Positions 1-9,268 are shown, counted from the first letter of the stretch. The stretch is DNA of 64,000 nt from Shewanella mangrovisoli (GCF_019457635.1 NZ_CP080412.1:248001-312000), one strand, 5' to 3'. Translations and numbers: made by a program. The notes: generated from the sequence alone by a model not told the origin.

Positions 1-2
1 CA

Positions 3-3000
3 ACGGGAGCTTTATCTGGCACGCCTTCTAATCAAGATGTGGGTGTGATTAATGGTATTGTGATCAGCGTGTCAGATGGTTCGCTGTCTGCGAGTCTTCC
101 TCCCTTTAATTTGAGTGTAATTAACGTCAACGATGCGCCGACTATCAGTTCAACGGCGTTAACCAGTGCCACCCAGGATGCGGCCTATAGCTACACCTTG
201 GTCGCGACGGACAGCGATGTGGGCGACAGTGTCACCTTAAGCGCAGTCACACTCCCAAGCTGGCTGAGCTTTAATGCGGCGACGGGCGTGCTGAGTGGTA
301 CCCCAACTAACGCTAACGTGGGCAGCCATGCGGTAGTGTTACGCGCTACGGATGTGGATGGCTTAACCGCAGACCAAAGCTTTACGATAGTGGTGGCAAA
401 CGTTAACGATGCGCCGACTATCAGTTCAACGGCGTTAACCAGTGCCACCCAGGATGCGGCCTATAGCTACACCTTGGTCGCGACGGACAGCGATGTGGGC
501 GACAGTCTCACCTTAAGCGCAGTCACACTGCCAAGCTGGCTGAGCTTTAATGCGGCGACGGGCGTGCTGAGTGGTACCCCAACTAACGCTAACGTGGGCA
601 GCCATGCGGTAGTGTTACGCGCTACGGATGTGGATGGCTTAACCGCAGACCAAAGCTTTACGATAGTGGTGGCAAACGTTAACGATGCGCCGACTATCAG
701 TTCAACGGCGTTAACCAGTGCCACCCAGGATGCGGCCTATAGCTACACCTTGGTCGCGACGGACAGCGATGTGGGCGACAGTCTCACCTTAAGCGCAGTC
801 ACACTGCCAAGCTGGCTGAGCTTTAATGCGGCGACGGGCGTGCTGAGTGGTACCCCAACTAACGCTAACGTGGGCAGCCATGCGGTAGTGTTACGCGCTA
901 CGGATGTGGATGGCTTAACCGCAGACCAAAGCTTTACGATAGTGGTGGCAAACGTTAACGATGCGCCGACTATCAGTTCAACGGCGTTAACCAGTGCCAC
1001 CCAGGATGCGGCCTATAGCTACACCTTGGTCGCGACGGACAGCGATGTGGGCGACAGTCTCACCTTAAGCGCAGTCACACTCCCAAGCTGGCTGAGCTTT
1101 AATGCGGCGTCGGGCGTGCTCAGTGGTACCCCAACTAACGCTAACGTCGGCAGTCATGTAGTAGTGTTACGCGCCACGGACGGAGATGGTCTGACGATTG
1201 ACCAGAGCTTTACGATAGTGGTGGCAAACGTTAACGATGCGCCGACTATCAGTTCAACGGCGTTAACCAGTGCCACCCAGGATGCGGCCTACAGCTACAC
1301 CTTAGTGGCGACGGACAGCGACGTGGGCGACAGTCTCACCTTAAGCGCAGTCACACTGCCAAGCTGGCTGAGCTTTAATGCGGCGTCGGGCGTGCTCAGT
1401 GGTACCCCAACTAACGCTAACGTCGGCAGTCATGTAGTAGTGTTACGCGCCACGGACGGAGATGGTCTGACGATTGACCAGAGCTTTACGATAGTGGTGG
1501 CAAACGTTAACGATGCGCCGACTATCAGTTCAACGGCGTTAACCAGTGCCACCCAGGATGCGGCCTACAGCTACACCTTAGTGGCGACGGACAGCGACGT
1601 GGGCGACAGTCTCACCTTGAGCGCAGTCACACTGCCAAGCTGGCTGAGCTTTAATGCGGCGTCGGGCGTGCTCAGTGGTACCCCAACTAACGCTAACGTC
1701 GGCAGTCATGTAGTAGTGTTACGCGCCACGGACGGAGATGGTCTGACGATTGACCAGAGCTTTACGATAGTGGTGGCAAACGTCAACGATGCACCGACTA
1801 TCAGTTCAACGGCAATCACGAGTGCGACCCAAGATGCTGCATACAGCTACACCCTAGTGGCGACGGACAGCGACGTGGGTGACAGTCTCACCTTGAGCGC
1901 AGTCACACTGCCAAGTTGGCTGAACTTCAATACGGCCACGGGCGTGCTGAGTGGTACCCCAACTAACGCGAACGTGGGTAGCTATGCGGTGGTGTTACGC
2001 GCCACGGATGTAGATGGCTTAACCGCAGACCAGAGCTTTACGATAGTGGTGGCAAACGTTAACGATGCGCCGACTATCAGTTCAACGGCGTTAACCAGTG
2101 CCACCCAGGATGCGGCCTACAGCTACACCTTAGTGGCGACGGACAGCGACGTGGGCGACAGTCTCACCTTGAGCGCAGTCACACTGCCAAGCTGGCTGAG
2201 CTTTAATGCGGCGTCGGGCGTGCTCAGTGGTACCCCAACTAACGCTAACGTCGGCAGTCATGTAGTAGTGTTACGCGCCACGGACGGAGATGGTCTGACG
2301 ATTGACCAGAGCTTTACGATAGTGGTGGCAAACGTCAACGATGCACCGACTATCAGTTCAACGGCAATCACGAGTGCGACCCAAGATGCTGCATACAGCT
2401 ACACCCTAGTGGCGACGGACAGCGACGTGGGTGACAGTCTCACCTTGAGCGCAGTCACACTGCCAAGTTGGCTGAACTTCAATACGGCCACGGGCGTGCT
2501 GAGTGGTACCCCAACTAACGCGAACGTGGGTAGCTATGCGGTGGTGTTACGCGCCACGGATGTAGATGGCTTAACCGCAGACCAGAGCTTTACGATAGTG
2601 GTGGCGAACGTTAATGATGCACCGACTATCAGTTCAACGGCAATCACGAGTGCGACCCAAGATGCTGCATACAGCTACACCCTAGTGGCGACGGACAGCG
2701 ACGTGGGTGACAGTCTCACCTTAAGCGCCGTGACACTGCCAAGCTGGCTGAGCTTCAATGCGGCGACGGGCGTGCTGAGTGGTACCCCAACTAACGCGAA
2801 CGTGGGTAGCTATGCGGTGGTGTTACGCGCCACGGATGTAGATGGCTTAACCGCAGACCAGAGCTTTACGATAGTGGTGGCGAACGTTAATGATGCACCG
2901 ACTATCAGTTCAACGGCAATCACGAGTGCGACCCAAGATGCGGCCTACAGCTACACCTTAGTGGCGACGGACAGCGATGTGGGCGACAGTCTCACTTTAA

Positions 3001-6000
3001 GCGCAGTGACCTTGCCAAGTTGGCTGAACTTCAATACGGCCACGGGCGTGCTGAGTGGTACCCCAACTAACGCGAACGTGGGTAGCTATGCGGTGGTGTT
3101 ACGCGCCACGGATGTAGATGGCTTAACCGCAGACCAGAGCTTTACGATAGTGGTGGCGAACGTTAATGATGCACCGACTATCAGTTCAACGGCAATCACG
3201 AGTGCGACCCAAGATGCTGCATACAGCTACACCCTAGTGGCGACGGACAGCGACGTGGGTGACAGTCTCACCTTAAGCGCCGTGACACTGCCAAGCTGGC
3301 TGAGCTTCAATGCGGCGACGGGCGTGCTGAGTGGTACCCCAACTAACGCGAACGTGGGTAGCTATGCGGTGGTGTTACGCGCCACGGATGTAGATGGCTT
3401 AACCGCAGACCAGAGCTTTACGATAGTGGTGGCGAACGTTAATGATGCACCGACTATCAGTTCAACGGCAATCACGAGTGCGACCCAAGATGCTGCATAC
3501 AGCTACACCCTAGTGGCGACGGACAGCGACGTGGGTGACAGTCTCACCTTAAGCGCCGTGACACTGCCAAGCTGGCTGAGCTTCAATGCGGCGACGGGCG
3601 TGCTGAGTGGTACCCCAACTAACGCGAACGTGGGTAGCTATGCGGTATTGCTTCGCGCCACGGATGTTGATGGCTTAACCGCAGACCAGAGCTTTACGAT
3701 TGCGGTGGCAAACGTCAACGATGCGCCAGTTGCGACCAATCAGACAGTGACGCTAGAGGAAGATAGTTCGCTGATGATTACGCTTGCCGCTGAGGATGCC
3801 GATAATGATCCTCTGACCTATGAGATCACCGCGCAACCAGCCTCTGGTACCTTAGAGCAACACGGTAGTGTCTGGCTTTATACACCTGAGAAGGATTTTA
3901 ATGGTACCGACTCTATTGGCTTTATTGCCAAAGATGCGGAGTTAAGCTCAGAGCCTGCGACTGTCACCATTACGGTTACGCCAGTGAACGACGATCCTCA
4001 AGCTGTCGATGACAGCTATACCTTAACCAGTACCCCCAATGACACCTATACACTGGCCGTATTGGCAAACGATGTGGATGTTGATGGTGACACCCTAACC
4101 ATTGATGGCGCTGCTGCAGATATTGGCAGTGTGCAAATCACCTCAGATGGGCTCAGTTTTACCGCGCCCGAGGCTTATGTGGGGCCTGTGGCTCTGCGTT
4201 ATACCATCAGCGATGGTAACAAAGGGCGGGCAACCGCCAAAGTGAATGTGCTGATTGAAGGCACTGACTCAGCGAGTCAACCCGTGATCACTCTACCTGA
4301 TGATGTTGAGGTGAATGCGACTGGCCTGTTTACGCGGGTGAAACTCGGTTTTGCCAAGGCGGTTGACCGTAATGGCCATCCATTGCCTGTGTCGCTGGTG
4401 AATAAGAGCTTGTTCTTCGCCCCTGGCAACTACTTAGCCTATTGGCAGGCAGTGGATGGCGAGGGTAATAAGGCGATTAAAGCGCAGAAAGTCAAAGTCA
4501 ATCCATTGATTTCACTGAGCAAAGATCAAGTGGTAGCCGAAGGTAACCAAGTGACTGTGAGTGTTCATCTCAATGGTGAGGCGCCGAGTTATCCGCTGAG
4601 TATTCCATTCACAGTATCCGGTTCAGCCGATAGCAGCGACCATGATTTGGTTGATGGTGTTGTCGAGATAACCTCGGGACAGATGGCGGAAATCCACTTT
4701 ACTACCCTGAATGATGGTGTGACCGAAGGGGATGAAGAGGTGCTTATCAGCCTAGATCCAAGCTTGAATCTTGGTAGTAAGCAGCAGACCCAAGTTGTGA
4801 TTACCGAAGCTAATATTGCACCACAGGTCAGTTTGGCTGTGGCTCAAGCTGGCCAGCAGCAAGTCATTGTCGCGCAAAATGGCGGTGATGTGCATATCCG
4901 TGCCACAGCATCCGATGCCAATGAGCAAGATACATTGACGCTGACGTGGGCAAGCGGCGCGCTAAGTTTGCAAGCGGATGCGACAGGCATGGCATTCTCT
5001 CCAGCCGCGGTGTCACCGGGGATTTATCCTGTGAGCCTGACGGTGACCGATGATGGTTCGCCTGTGCTGTCGAGTACTGAAACAGTGTACATCGTAGTGC
5101 GTCCAAGTTTAGTCGCATTGACGAGTGCCGATACGGATGGCGATTTAATTCCCGATAATCAAGAAGGCTATAGCGATAGCGATAGCGATGGTATTCCTGA
5201 TTATTTGGATGCGAATAACGACTGTAATGTGATGCCTGAAGGTGAATTACAGCCAGTCTACTTCTTGGCTGAAGGGCAGGCGGGCGTCTGTTTACGTTTG
5301 GGGAATATTGCCCTAAGCCGTGGACAGAGCGGCGTGCAGCTACAGCCAGAAGCCGTGGCTGAAGATGCTTTAGCAGACAATGTTGGCGGTATTTTCGACT
5401 TTATCGCCACGGGTCTACCTCAACAGGGCCAAAGCTATAGCTTGGTATTGCCACAACGCTCACCCGTTCCCGCGAATGCCGTCTACCGCAAGTTCAATGC
5501 TCAAGCGGGCTGGCGAGACTTTGTGATTGATGCAAATAACACTGTTGCCAGTACCGAAGGTGAGCGTGGTTTCTGCCCGCCACCGGGGGATAGCCGTTGG
5601 ACGCCGGGATTAACCGAAGGCCATTGGTGTGTGCAGTTAACCATCGAAGACGGTGGCCCTAACGATGATGATGGTGTGGCTAACCGTACTATTGTCGACC
5701 CAAGTGGCGTGGCTGTGATGCTCAATGGTAACCACTTGCCTGTCGCCAATCCTGACTCGGCAGCAATTGCCTGGAACCAGAGTGTCGATGTGAACGTGCT
5801 TGCCAACGATACGGATAGCGATGGGGATAGTTTGAGCGTCACTCAAGTGATTAGTGAGTTTGGCACTGTCACAGTGTTAGCGGATCAACGGCTCAGTTAC
5901 ATGCCGGCGGCAGACTTCATCGGTACCGATGTGTTGGTGTATAGCATTACCGATGGCAAGGGCGGTACGGCAAGTAGTGAGTTGACGATAGTGGTGAATG

Positions 6001-6977
6001 GCAACACAGCCCCTGTGACTGTCGATGACAGCGCCGCCACCGATGATCGCACCAGCTTGCTTATCGACGTGCTGAGTAATGACACAGATGTGGATGGTAA
6101 TACGTTGACCCTGTTAAGTGCGACGGCTCAACAAGGCACTGTGACTATCGAAGCGAATAAACTGCGCTATATCCCTAAAACAGGATTCGATGGCGTGGAT
6201 ACTGTGACCTATAGGATTAGCGACGGCCAAGGTGGTGAAGCGACGGGGCAAGTGCTTATCACAGTGAAAGCCTATCAAGAGGTCATTATCGATAATAAGT
6301 CAGGAGGTGGCAGTATGACCTTATGGGCGTTGGCATTCATCTTAGCGTGCGCCATGTTGCGCCGCCGAGAGTTACAGCGATTTGCTTTAGGCAGCCTGTT
6401 ATTGCTCAGTGTGACGCAACAGGCGCAGGCAACAGACTGGTATGTTGAGGGTTTTATCGGCCAAGCGCAGGCCGATAAAACCCTGCCTGAGTTGAACGTC
6501 CAAGTTGGAGAGGGACAACTCCTCAACGTCGATGACTCGGATACCGCATTTGGGGTGAGTCTGGGTTATCAGTGGACGCCGACCGCAGCGTTAGAACTGG
6601 GCTATGCCGACTTTGGTGAAGGAAGCGCGAGAATTAAGGGCTCAACCTTAACGCCGGAGCAATACCATGAGTTGGTGAAAACCGTCACCCCAGTGCTTGC
6701 CGATGGGGTCATGTTGGGCCTGAGATTTACCCTGCTGCAGCATCAAGGTTGGCGCTTTGAAGTACCCGTTGGCTTGTTCCATTGGCAAGCCGATATCAGC
6801 AGTACCATGGGCAATACCACGATCAAGACCGATTTAGATGGTACTGATTGGTATGCGGGAGTGCGTTTTAGTTACCAATTCAGTGATGCTTGGTCCGTGG
6901 GGTTAGGTTATCAATACATAGATATCGAGCCGAATGATCTATTGAGTTATCAGCTCAATCTGCGCTATCAGTTTTAA
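3..6977 (+). CDS. Giant secreted Ig/cadherin-repeat protein with C-terminal beta-barrel (5' end outside window)
   Basis: The frame is open from the first bases and already encodes a repeat-like segment, so the start lies upstream; 2324 residues are visible. Order: one divergent He_PIG-like (putative Ig) unit; 13 tandem 92-residue He_PIG/dystroglycan-type cadherin units (nt 129-3716); two cadherin-like units; a Calx-beta-like segment near nt 4500-4800 (EGDEE motif); an acidic TSP3-like calcium-binding stretch near nt 5125-5230 (DTDGD, DSDSDG); two more VLANDTDSDGD-type units (nt 5735-6270); a GlyGly-CTERM-like segment (nt 6300-6370); then a roughly 180-residue barrel-like domain ending YQLNLRYQF, with the terminal aromatic typical of outer-membrane proteins. 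Known: such repeat proteins are usually calcium-dependent surface adhesins. Inferred: a cell-surface adhesin. The C-terminal barrel after a sorting signal is odd and could be a separately translated protein. A terminator follows. Confidence 0.9.
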   Translation, partial: TGALSGTPSNQDVGVINGIVISVSDGSLSASLPPFNLSVINVNDAPTISSTALTSATQDAAYSYTLVATDSDVGDSVTLSAVTLPSWLSFNAATGVLSGTPTNANVGSHAVVLRATDVDGLTADQSFTIVVANVNDAPTISSTALTSATQDAAYSYTLVATDSDVGDSLTLSAVTLPSWLSFNAATGVLSGTPTNANVGSHAVVLRATDVDGLTADQSFTIVVANVNDAPTISSTALTSATQDAAYSYTLVATDSDVGDSLTLSAVTLPSWLSFNAATGVLSGTPTNANVGSHAVVLRATDVDGLTADQSFTIVVANVNDAPTISSTALTSATQDAAYSYTLVATDSDVGDSLTLSAVTLPSWLSFNAASGVLSGTPTNANVGSHVVVLRATDGDGLTIDQSFTIVVANVNDAPTISSTALTSATQDAAYSYTLVATDSDVGDSLTLSAVTLPSWLSFNAASGVLSGTPTNANVGSHVVVLRATDGDGLTIDQSFTIVVANVNDAPTISSTALTSATQDAAYSYTLVATDSDVGDSLTLSAVTLPSWLSFNAASGVLSGTPTNANVGSHVVVLRATDGDGLTIDQSFTIVVANVNDAPTISSTAITSATQDAAYSYTLVATDSDVGDSLTLSAVTLPSWLNFNTATGVLSGTPTNANVGSYAVVLRATDVDGLTADQSFTIVVANVNDAPTISSTALTSATQDAAYSYTLVATDSDVGDSLTLSAVTLPSWLSFNAASGVLSGTPTNANVGSHVVVLRATDGDGLTIDQSFTIVVANVNDAPTISSTAITSATQDAAYSYTLVATDSDVGDSLTLSAVTLPSWLNFNTATGVLSGTPTNANVGSYAVVLRATDVDGLTADQSFTIVVANVNDAPTISSTAITSATQDAAYSYTLVATDSDVGDSLTLSAVTLPSWLSFNAATGVLSGTPTNANVGSYAVVLRATDVDGLTADQSFTIVVANVNDAPTISSTAITSATQDAAYSYTLVATDSDVGDSLTLSAVTLPSWLNFNTATGVLSGTPTNANVGSYAVVLRATDVDGLTADQSFTIVVANVNDAPTISSTAITSATQDAAYSYTLVATDSDVGDSLTLSAVTLPSWLSFNAATGVLSGTPTNANVGSYAVVLRATDVDGLTADQSFTIVVANVNDAPTISSTAITSATQDAAYSYTLVATDSDVGDSLTLSAVTLPSWLSFNAATGVLSGTPTNANVGSYAVLLRATDVDGLTADQSFTIAVANVNDAPVATNQTVTLEEDSSLMITLAAEDADNDPLTYEITAQPASGTLEQHGSVWLYTPEKDFNGTDSIGFIAKDAELSSEPATVTITVTPVNDDPQAVDDSYTLTSTPNDTYTLAVLANDVDVDGDTLTIDGAAADIGSVQITSDGLSFTAPEAYVGPVALRYTISDGNKGRATAKVNVLIEGTDSASQPVITLPDDVEVNATGLFTRVKLGFAKAVDRNGHPLPVSLVNKSLFFAPGNYLAYWQAVDGEGNKAIKAQKVKVNPLISLSKDQVVAEGNQVTVSVHLNGEAPSYPLSIPFTVSGSADSSDHDLVDGVVEITSGQMAEIHFTTLNDGVTEGDEEVLISLDPSLNLGSKQQTQVVITEANIAPQVSLAVAQAGQQQVIVAQNGGDVHIRATASDANEQDTLTLTWASGALSLQADATGMAFSPAAVSPGIYPVSLTVTDDGSPVLSSTETVYIVVRPSLVALTSADTDGDLIPDNQEGYSDSDSDGIPDYLDANNDCNVMPEGELQPVYFLAEGQAGVCLRLGNIALSRGQSGVQLQPEAVAEDALADNVGGIFDFIATGLPQQGQSYSLVLPQRSPVPANAVYRKFNAQAGWRDFVIDANNTVASTEGERGFCPPPGDSRWTPGLTEGHWCVQLTIEDGGPNDDDGVANRTIVDPSGVAVMLNGNHLPVANPDSAAIAWNQSVDVNVLANDTDSDGDSLSVTQVISEFGTVTVLADQRLSYMPAADFIGTDVLVYSITDGKGGTASSELTIVVNGNTAPVTVDDSAATDDRTSLLIDVLSNDTDVDGNTLTLLSATAQQGTVTIEANKLRYIPKTGFDGVDTVTYRISDGQGGEATGQVLITVKAYQEVIIDNKSGGGSMTLWALAFILACAMLRRRELQRFALGSLLLLSVTQQAQATDWYVEGFIGQAQADKTLPELNVQVGEGQLLNVDDSDTAFGVSLGYQWTPTAALELGYADFGEGSARIKGSTLTPEQYHELVKTVTPVLADGVMLGLRFTLLQHQGWRFEVPVGLFHWQADISSTMGNTTIKTDLDGTDWYAGVRFSYQFSDAWSVGLGYQYIDIEPNDLLSYQLNLRYQF
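129..3716 (+). repeat. 13 tandem 276-bp coding repeats (92-aa Ig/cadherin units)
   Basis: Thirteen head-to-tail units, each starting at the codons for N-D-A-P, have exactly 276-bp periodicity and near-identical DNA. By protein sequence they fall into four subtypes in the order A A A B B B C B C D C D D. Subtype A has SHAVV and DVDGLTADQ; B has NAASG, SHVVV and DGDGLTIDQ; C has NFNTATG and SYAVV; D has SFNAATG and SYAVV. The unit resembles the He_PIG/CADG fold (SWLSFN...GVLSGTP...). The pattern points to recent unequal exchange and makes copy number likely to vary between strains or to be miscounted in assemblies. Confidence 0.97.
6299..6370 (+). other. GlyGly-CTERM-like sorting segment inside the giant protein
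   Basis: The codons read S-G-G-G-S, then a roughly 14-residue hydrophobic stretch (MTLWALAFILACAM), then L-R-R-R. This is the layout of GlyGly-CTERM signals processed by rhombosortase: small Gly-rich motif, membrane helix, basic cluster. Such signals normally end the protein; here about 200 more residues follow. The assignment rests on pattern only. The segment could instead be the n- and h-region of a signal peptide. Confidence 0.6.
6302..6317 (+). promoter_or_regulatory. Internal Shine-Dalgarno plus in-frame ATG before the beta-barrel
   Basis: AGGAGG at 6302-6307 stands 7 nt before an in-frame ATG at 6315, near-ideal initiation spacing. The same bases encode the Gly run of the sorting-like segment. 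Initiation here would give a 220-residue protein: hydrophobic start, R-rich stretch, second hydrophobic stretch ending A-Q-A (signal-peptidase-like) before TDWYVEG, and the barrel. The start may be fortuitous, because Gly codons GGA-GGT create the motif. Confidence 0.45.
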
Positions 6978-6990
6978 ATGATGTCGACAT

Positions 6991-7014
6991 AAAAAGGGGC
7001 TTAGCCCCTTTTTT
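6991..7014 (+). terminator. Rho-independent terminator after the giant protein gene
   Basis: A-rich lead, GGGGC stem, TTA loop, GCCCC, then a run of T, beginning 14 bases after the stop codon. Confidence 0.9.
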
Positions 7015-7214
7015 GTTGGTGATTTTTCGCGGTAAAAAGCGAAAAGTTTTAACCGTTTCTCCTTTGTCTTGGCTGAGTATGTGATTTAAATCCCATGGCT
7101 TGGATGGTGGTCTTTGGAATAGCCGCACTAAATTCAGGTTGTAGATTAAAGACAGGATAGTAAGATTGTCACTTATCCTAGTTAGTTTGTTGCTATTTTT
7201 ATCCAGGGGCAGTT

Positions 7215-7766
7215 ATGTCGCAGCGGCACCATAAGCCGGAAATCTTACATACCGAAGTTGTCGCTAAGAGCCGCTTGTTTCAAATTGAACAGGTTCATCT
7301 TAAATTCTCCAACGGTGTCGAGCGCCAGTATGAGCGGATGAAGGGTGGTAGCCGAGGCGCTGTGATGGTGGTGCCCATTCATCAAGGCAACATGCTGTTA
7401 GCCCGTGAATATGCCGCTGGAACAGATAATTACGAGCTAGGTTTTCCTAAGGGATTAATCGACTCTGGTGAGCAAGCTATCGAAGCGGCCAATCGAGAAT
7501 TACAGGAAGAGATCGGTTTTGGGGCGCGTAAACTGACACTGTTGAAAGAACTTAGTCTTGCGCCGGGTTATTTCTCTAGCAAGATGCAAATTTTTATTGC
7601 AGAAGATCTATATGAAAGCCGCCTCGAAGGCGACGAGCCAGAACCCATAGATGTGGTGCCTTGGGCGTTGGCCGAGTGGGAAGCGTTACTCGATAATAGC
7701 GATTTTTCCGAATCTCGTAGTGTGAGCGCATTGTTTTTAGCGCAGAAACACCTACAACTTAAATAA
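7215..7766 (+). CDS. nudE: ADP compounds hydrolase NudE (Nudix)
   Basis: 183 residues, close to E. coli NudE in length. The Nudix box is complete: G80-x5-E86-x7-R94-E95-L96-x-E98-E99-x-G101, so the metal-binding glutamates are present. NudE hydrolyses ADP-ribose, NADH and Ap3A-type dinucleotides to nucleoside monophosphate products in the cytoplasm. The ATG at 7215 has a GGGG-containing upstream region. It is first in a short same-strand run with cysQ and a GNAT gene; nudE-cysQ adjacency is common in gammaproteobacteria and fits disposal of nucleotide by-products. The 237 bases upstream hold the previous gene's terminator and no promoter I can name with confidence. Confidence 0.95.
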   Translation: MSQRHHKPEILHTEVVAKSRLFQIEQVHLKFSNGVERQYERMKGGSRGAVMVVPIHQGNMLLAREYAAGTDNYELGFPKGLIDSGEQAIEAANRELQEEIGFGARKLTLLKELSLAPGYFSSKMQIFIAEDLYESRLEGDEPEPIDVVPWALAEWEALLDNSDFSESRSVSALFLAQKHLQLK

Positions 7767-7836
7767 TCTTTTTCGTTAAAGCGTTCAGCAACTGAGTGCT
7801 TGTAAATCATTCGCGAAGTTTGCGATTGGAGTGGTT

Positions 7837-8649
7837 ATGAAGCCAGAAGAGTTAATCGACGAGGTGATTGCGATAGCAACGGATGCGGGTCGCACTATTC
7901 GTGAGATTTACCTCAAGGGTAATTTTGAACGAGAAACCAAGTCTGATAATACCCCTGTCACCTCGGCGGACTTAGCGGCAAATAAGCTGATCTGTGAACG
8001 CTTAGCCGCATTGACGCCCGATATTCCTATCTTGTCCGAAGAGGCTGCCGATATTCCCCTAAGCGTGCGCGAAGGCTGGAAACGTTATTGGTTAGTCGAC
8101 CCTCTCGATGGCACGGGGGAGTTTATTGCTGGTAGTGGTGACTTTTCGGTAATCATCGCGCTGGTGGAACACAACCGCCCTGTCATGGGTGTGGTCTATG
8201 TGCCAATGACGCAGGTGTGTTATTACGCCATTGCGGGCTTAGGTGCCTATAAACGCACCGATAAGCAGGAAGTGCGCATCAGTAGTCGGCAAATTCAGCA
8301 CCGTGAGCAAGTTTCCCTAAGGTTAGCTGTGAGTCGTCGTCAGGATCCCCAATCTGTGTTGACCCTGTTTAATCAGCCTAAGCATTGTGAGCTGGTGGTC
8401 ATGGGCGGCGCAGCATTGAAGAGTTGTCTGGTTGCCGAAGGACGCGCCGATTGTTATGTGCGAGTCGGGCCGACGGGGGAGTGGGACACCGGCGCCGCAC
8501 AGATCATTATTGAGGAAGCGGGTGGCCAGCTCATGGATACCGAACTGCAACCTTTAACCTATAACGAGCGTGAGACGCTTGAAAATCCTAACTTTATTGT
8601 TGTTGGTGCACCCAATTTAGAGTGGGATAAAATTTTAATTGGTGAATAG
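7837..8649 (+). CDS. cysQ: 3'(2'),5'-bisphosphate nucleotidase CysQ
   Basis: Inositol-monophosphatase-fold phosphatase of 270 residues that turns 3'-phosphoadenosine 5'-phosphate, the by-product of sulfate assimilation, into AMP. Visible metal-site motifs are S-E-E-A near residue 67, D-P-L-D-G-T near residue 88, and W-D-T-G-A-A in the C-terminal half. I chose the ATG at 7837 because GGAG (7828-7831) sits five bases upstream; a GTG two codons earlier (7831) is the longer alternative but overlaps that ribosome-binding site. It follows nudE after about 70 bases and precedes the GNAT gene by six, so it is likely co-transcribed. Confidence 0.95.
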   Translation: MKPEELIDEVIAIATDAGRTIREIYLKGNFERETKSDNTPVTSADLAANKLICERLAALTPDIPILSEEAADIPLSVREGWKRYWLVDPLDGTGEFIAGSGDFSVIIALVEHNRPVMGVVYVPMTQVCYYAIAGLGAYKRTDKQEVRISSRQIQHREQVSLRLAVSRRQDPQSVLTLFNQPKHCELVVMGGAALKSCLVAEGRADCYVRVGPTGEWDTGAAQIIIEEAGGQLMDTELQPLTYNERETLENPNFIVVGAPNLEWDKILIGE

Positions 8650-8655
8650 TTTTAC

Positions 8656-9099
8656 ATGCAGTCTATCCGTCCAGTATTAAAGTCAGAGTTAGCCGACGTT
8701 TTTCAACTCGAGCAGGCTATCTTTGGCGACCATTGTTATCCCGATTTTTTCTTCCGCCAAGGGTTTGATTGTTGGCCCGAGCAGTTTCTGGTTGCCGTAG
8801 ATGATGGCGGAGAGATTTTAGGCTATTTGCTCTGCGCTCAAAGTGGCGACCCTGCCTGTATGTGGATCCTCTCCGTGGCGGTGAGTGAGCAAGCCCGCGG
8901 GCGAGGCATTGGTAAACAATTAATCCAACAATGTTTAACCCAACTACCGTCTCAGGTTAAGCGGGTGGATTTAACCGTCGATCCCCATAATCCTGCCCAT
9001 GGTTTATATCAGCGTTTAGGATTTGTCGATACCGCCTTCGAAACGGACTATTTTGGCGCCGGGGCCGATAGAGTCGTTATGAGTTATCACTGCTGCTAG
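8656..9099 (+). CDS. GNAT-family N-acetyltransferase (RimI-like)
   Basis: 147 residues with the GNAT acetyl-CoA-binding signature R-G-R-G-I-G-K near residue 80, preceded by a beta-strand reading WILSVAV and followed by the C-terminal Y-x-R-L-G-F motif (YQRLGFVDT). Length and layout resemble RimI-type protein or small-molecule acetyltransferases; the substrate cannot be told from sequence. It begins six bases after the cysQ stop and ends the nudE-cysQ operon, just before a strong terminator. Confidence 0.85.
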   Translation: MQSIRPVLKSELADVFQLEQAIFGDHCYPDFFFRQGFDCWPEQFLVAVDDGGEILGYLLCAQSGDPACMWILSVAVSEQARGRGIGKQLIQQCLTQLPSQVKRVDLTVDPHNPAHGLYQRLGFVDTAFETDYFGAGADRVVMSYHCC

Positions 9100-9118
9100 G
9101 TAAAAGTTCAACCTGGAA

Positions 9119-9149
9119 ATGGCGCCCTCGATTGAGGGCGCCATTTTTT
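9119..9149 (+). terminator. Terminator of the nudE-cysQ-GNAT operon
   Basis: Perfect 11-bp stem ATGGCGCCCTC/GAGGGCGCCAT around a 4-base loop, followed directly by a T run, 19 bases after the GNAT stop. Confidence 0.93.
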
Positions 9150-9250
9150 ATGCGTTGAAAGTTAAATTCCTTCCAAGGTTCCCATCGAGCGATTACCTGA
9201 GAATTAGCCCATCTTCCCTCATTTTTATGCCTTTTATTTCATACTGTACG

Positions 9251-9268
9251 CAAAATAAACTTATTTTG
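9251..9268. promoter_or_regulatory. Perfect palindrome, candidate operator of the TetR regulator
   Basis: CAAAATAA, 2-bp spacer AC, TTATTTTG: a perfect 8-bp inverted repeat about 60 bases upstream of the TetR-family start, in an otherwise empty 180-base gap. TetR regulators usually bind such palindromes beside their own gene. Autoregulation is inferred from position and symmetry only. Confidence 0.5.

Noticed and set aside
191..1000. Three identical 85-codon open frames on the minus strand
   Set aside because: They are antisense shadows repeated with the 276-bp period and have no ribosome-binding sites.
129..3716. CRISPR-like or satellite repeat array
   Set aside because: The 276-bp units are contiguous, keep one open frame and have no unique spacers; they are coding Ig/cadherin repeats.
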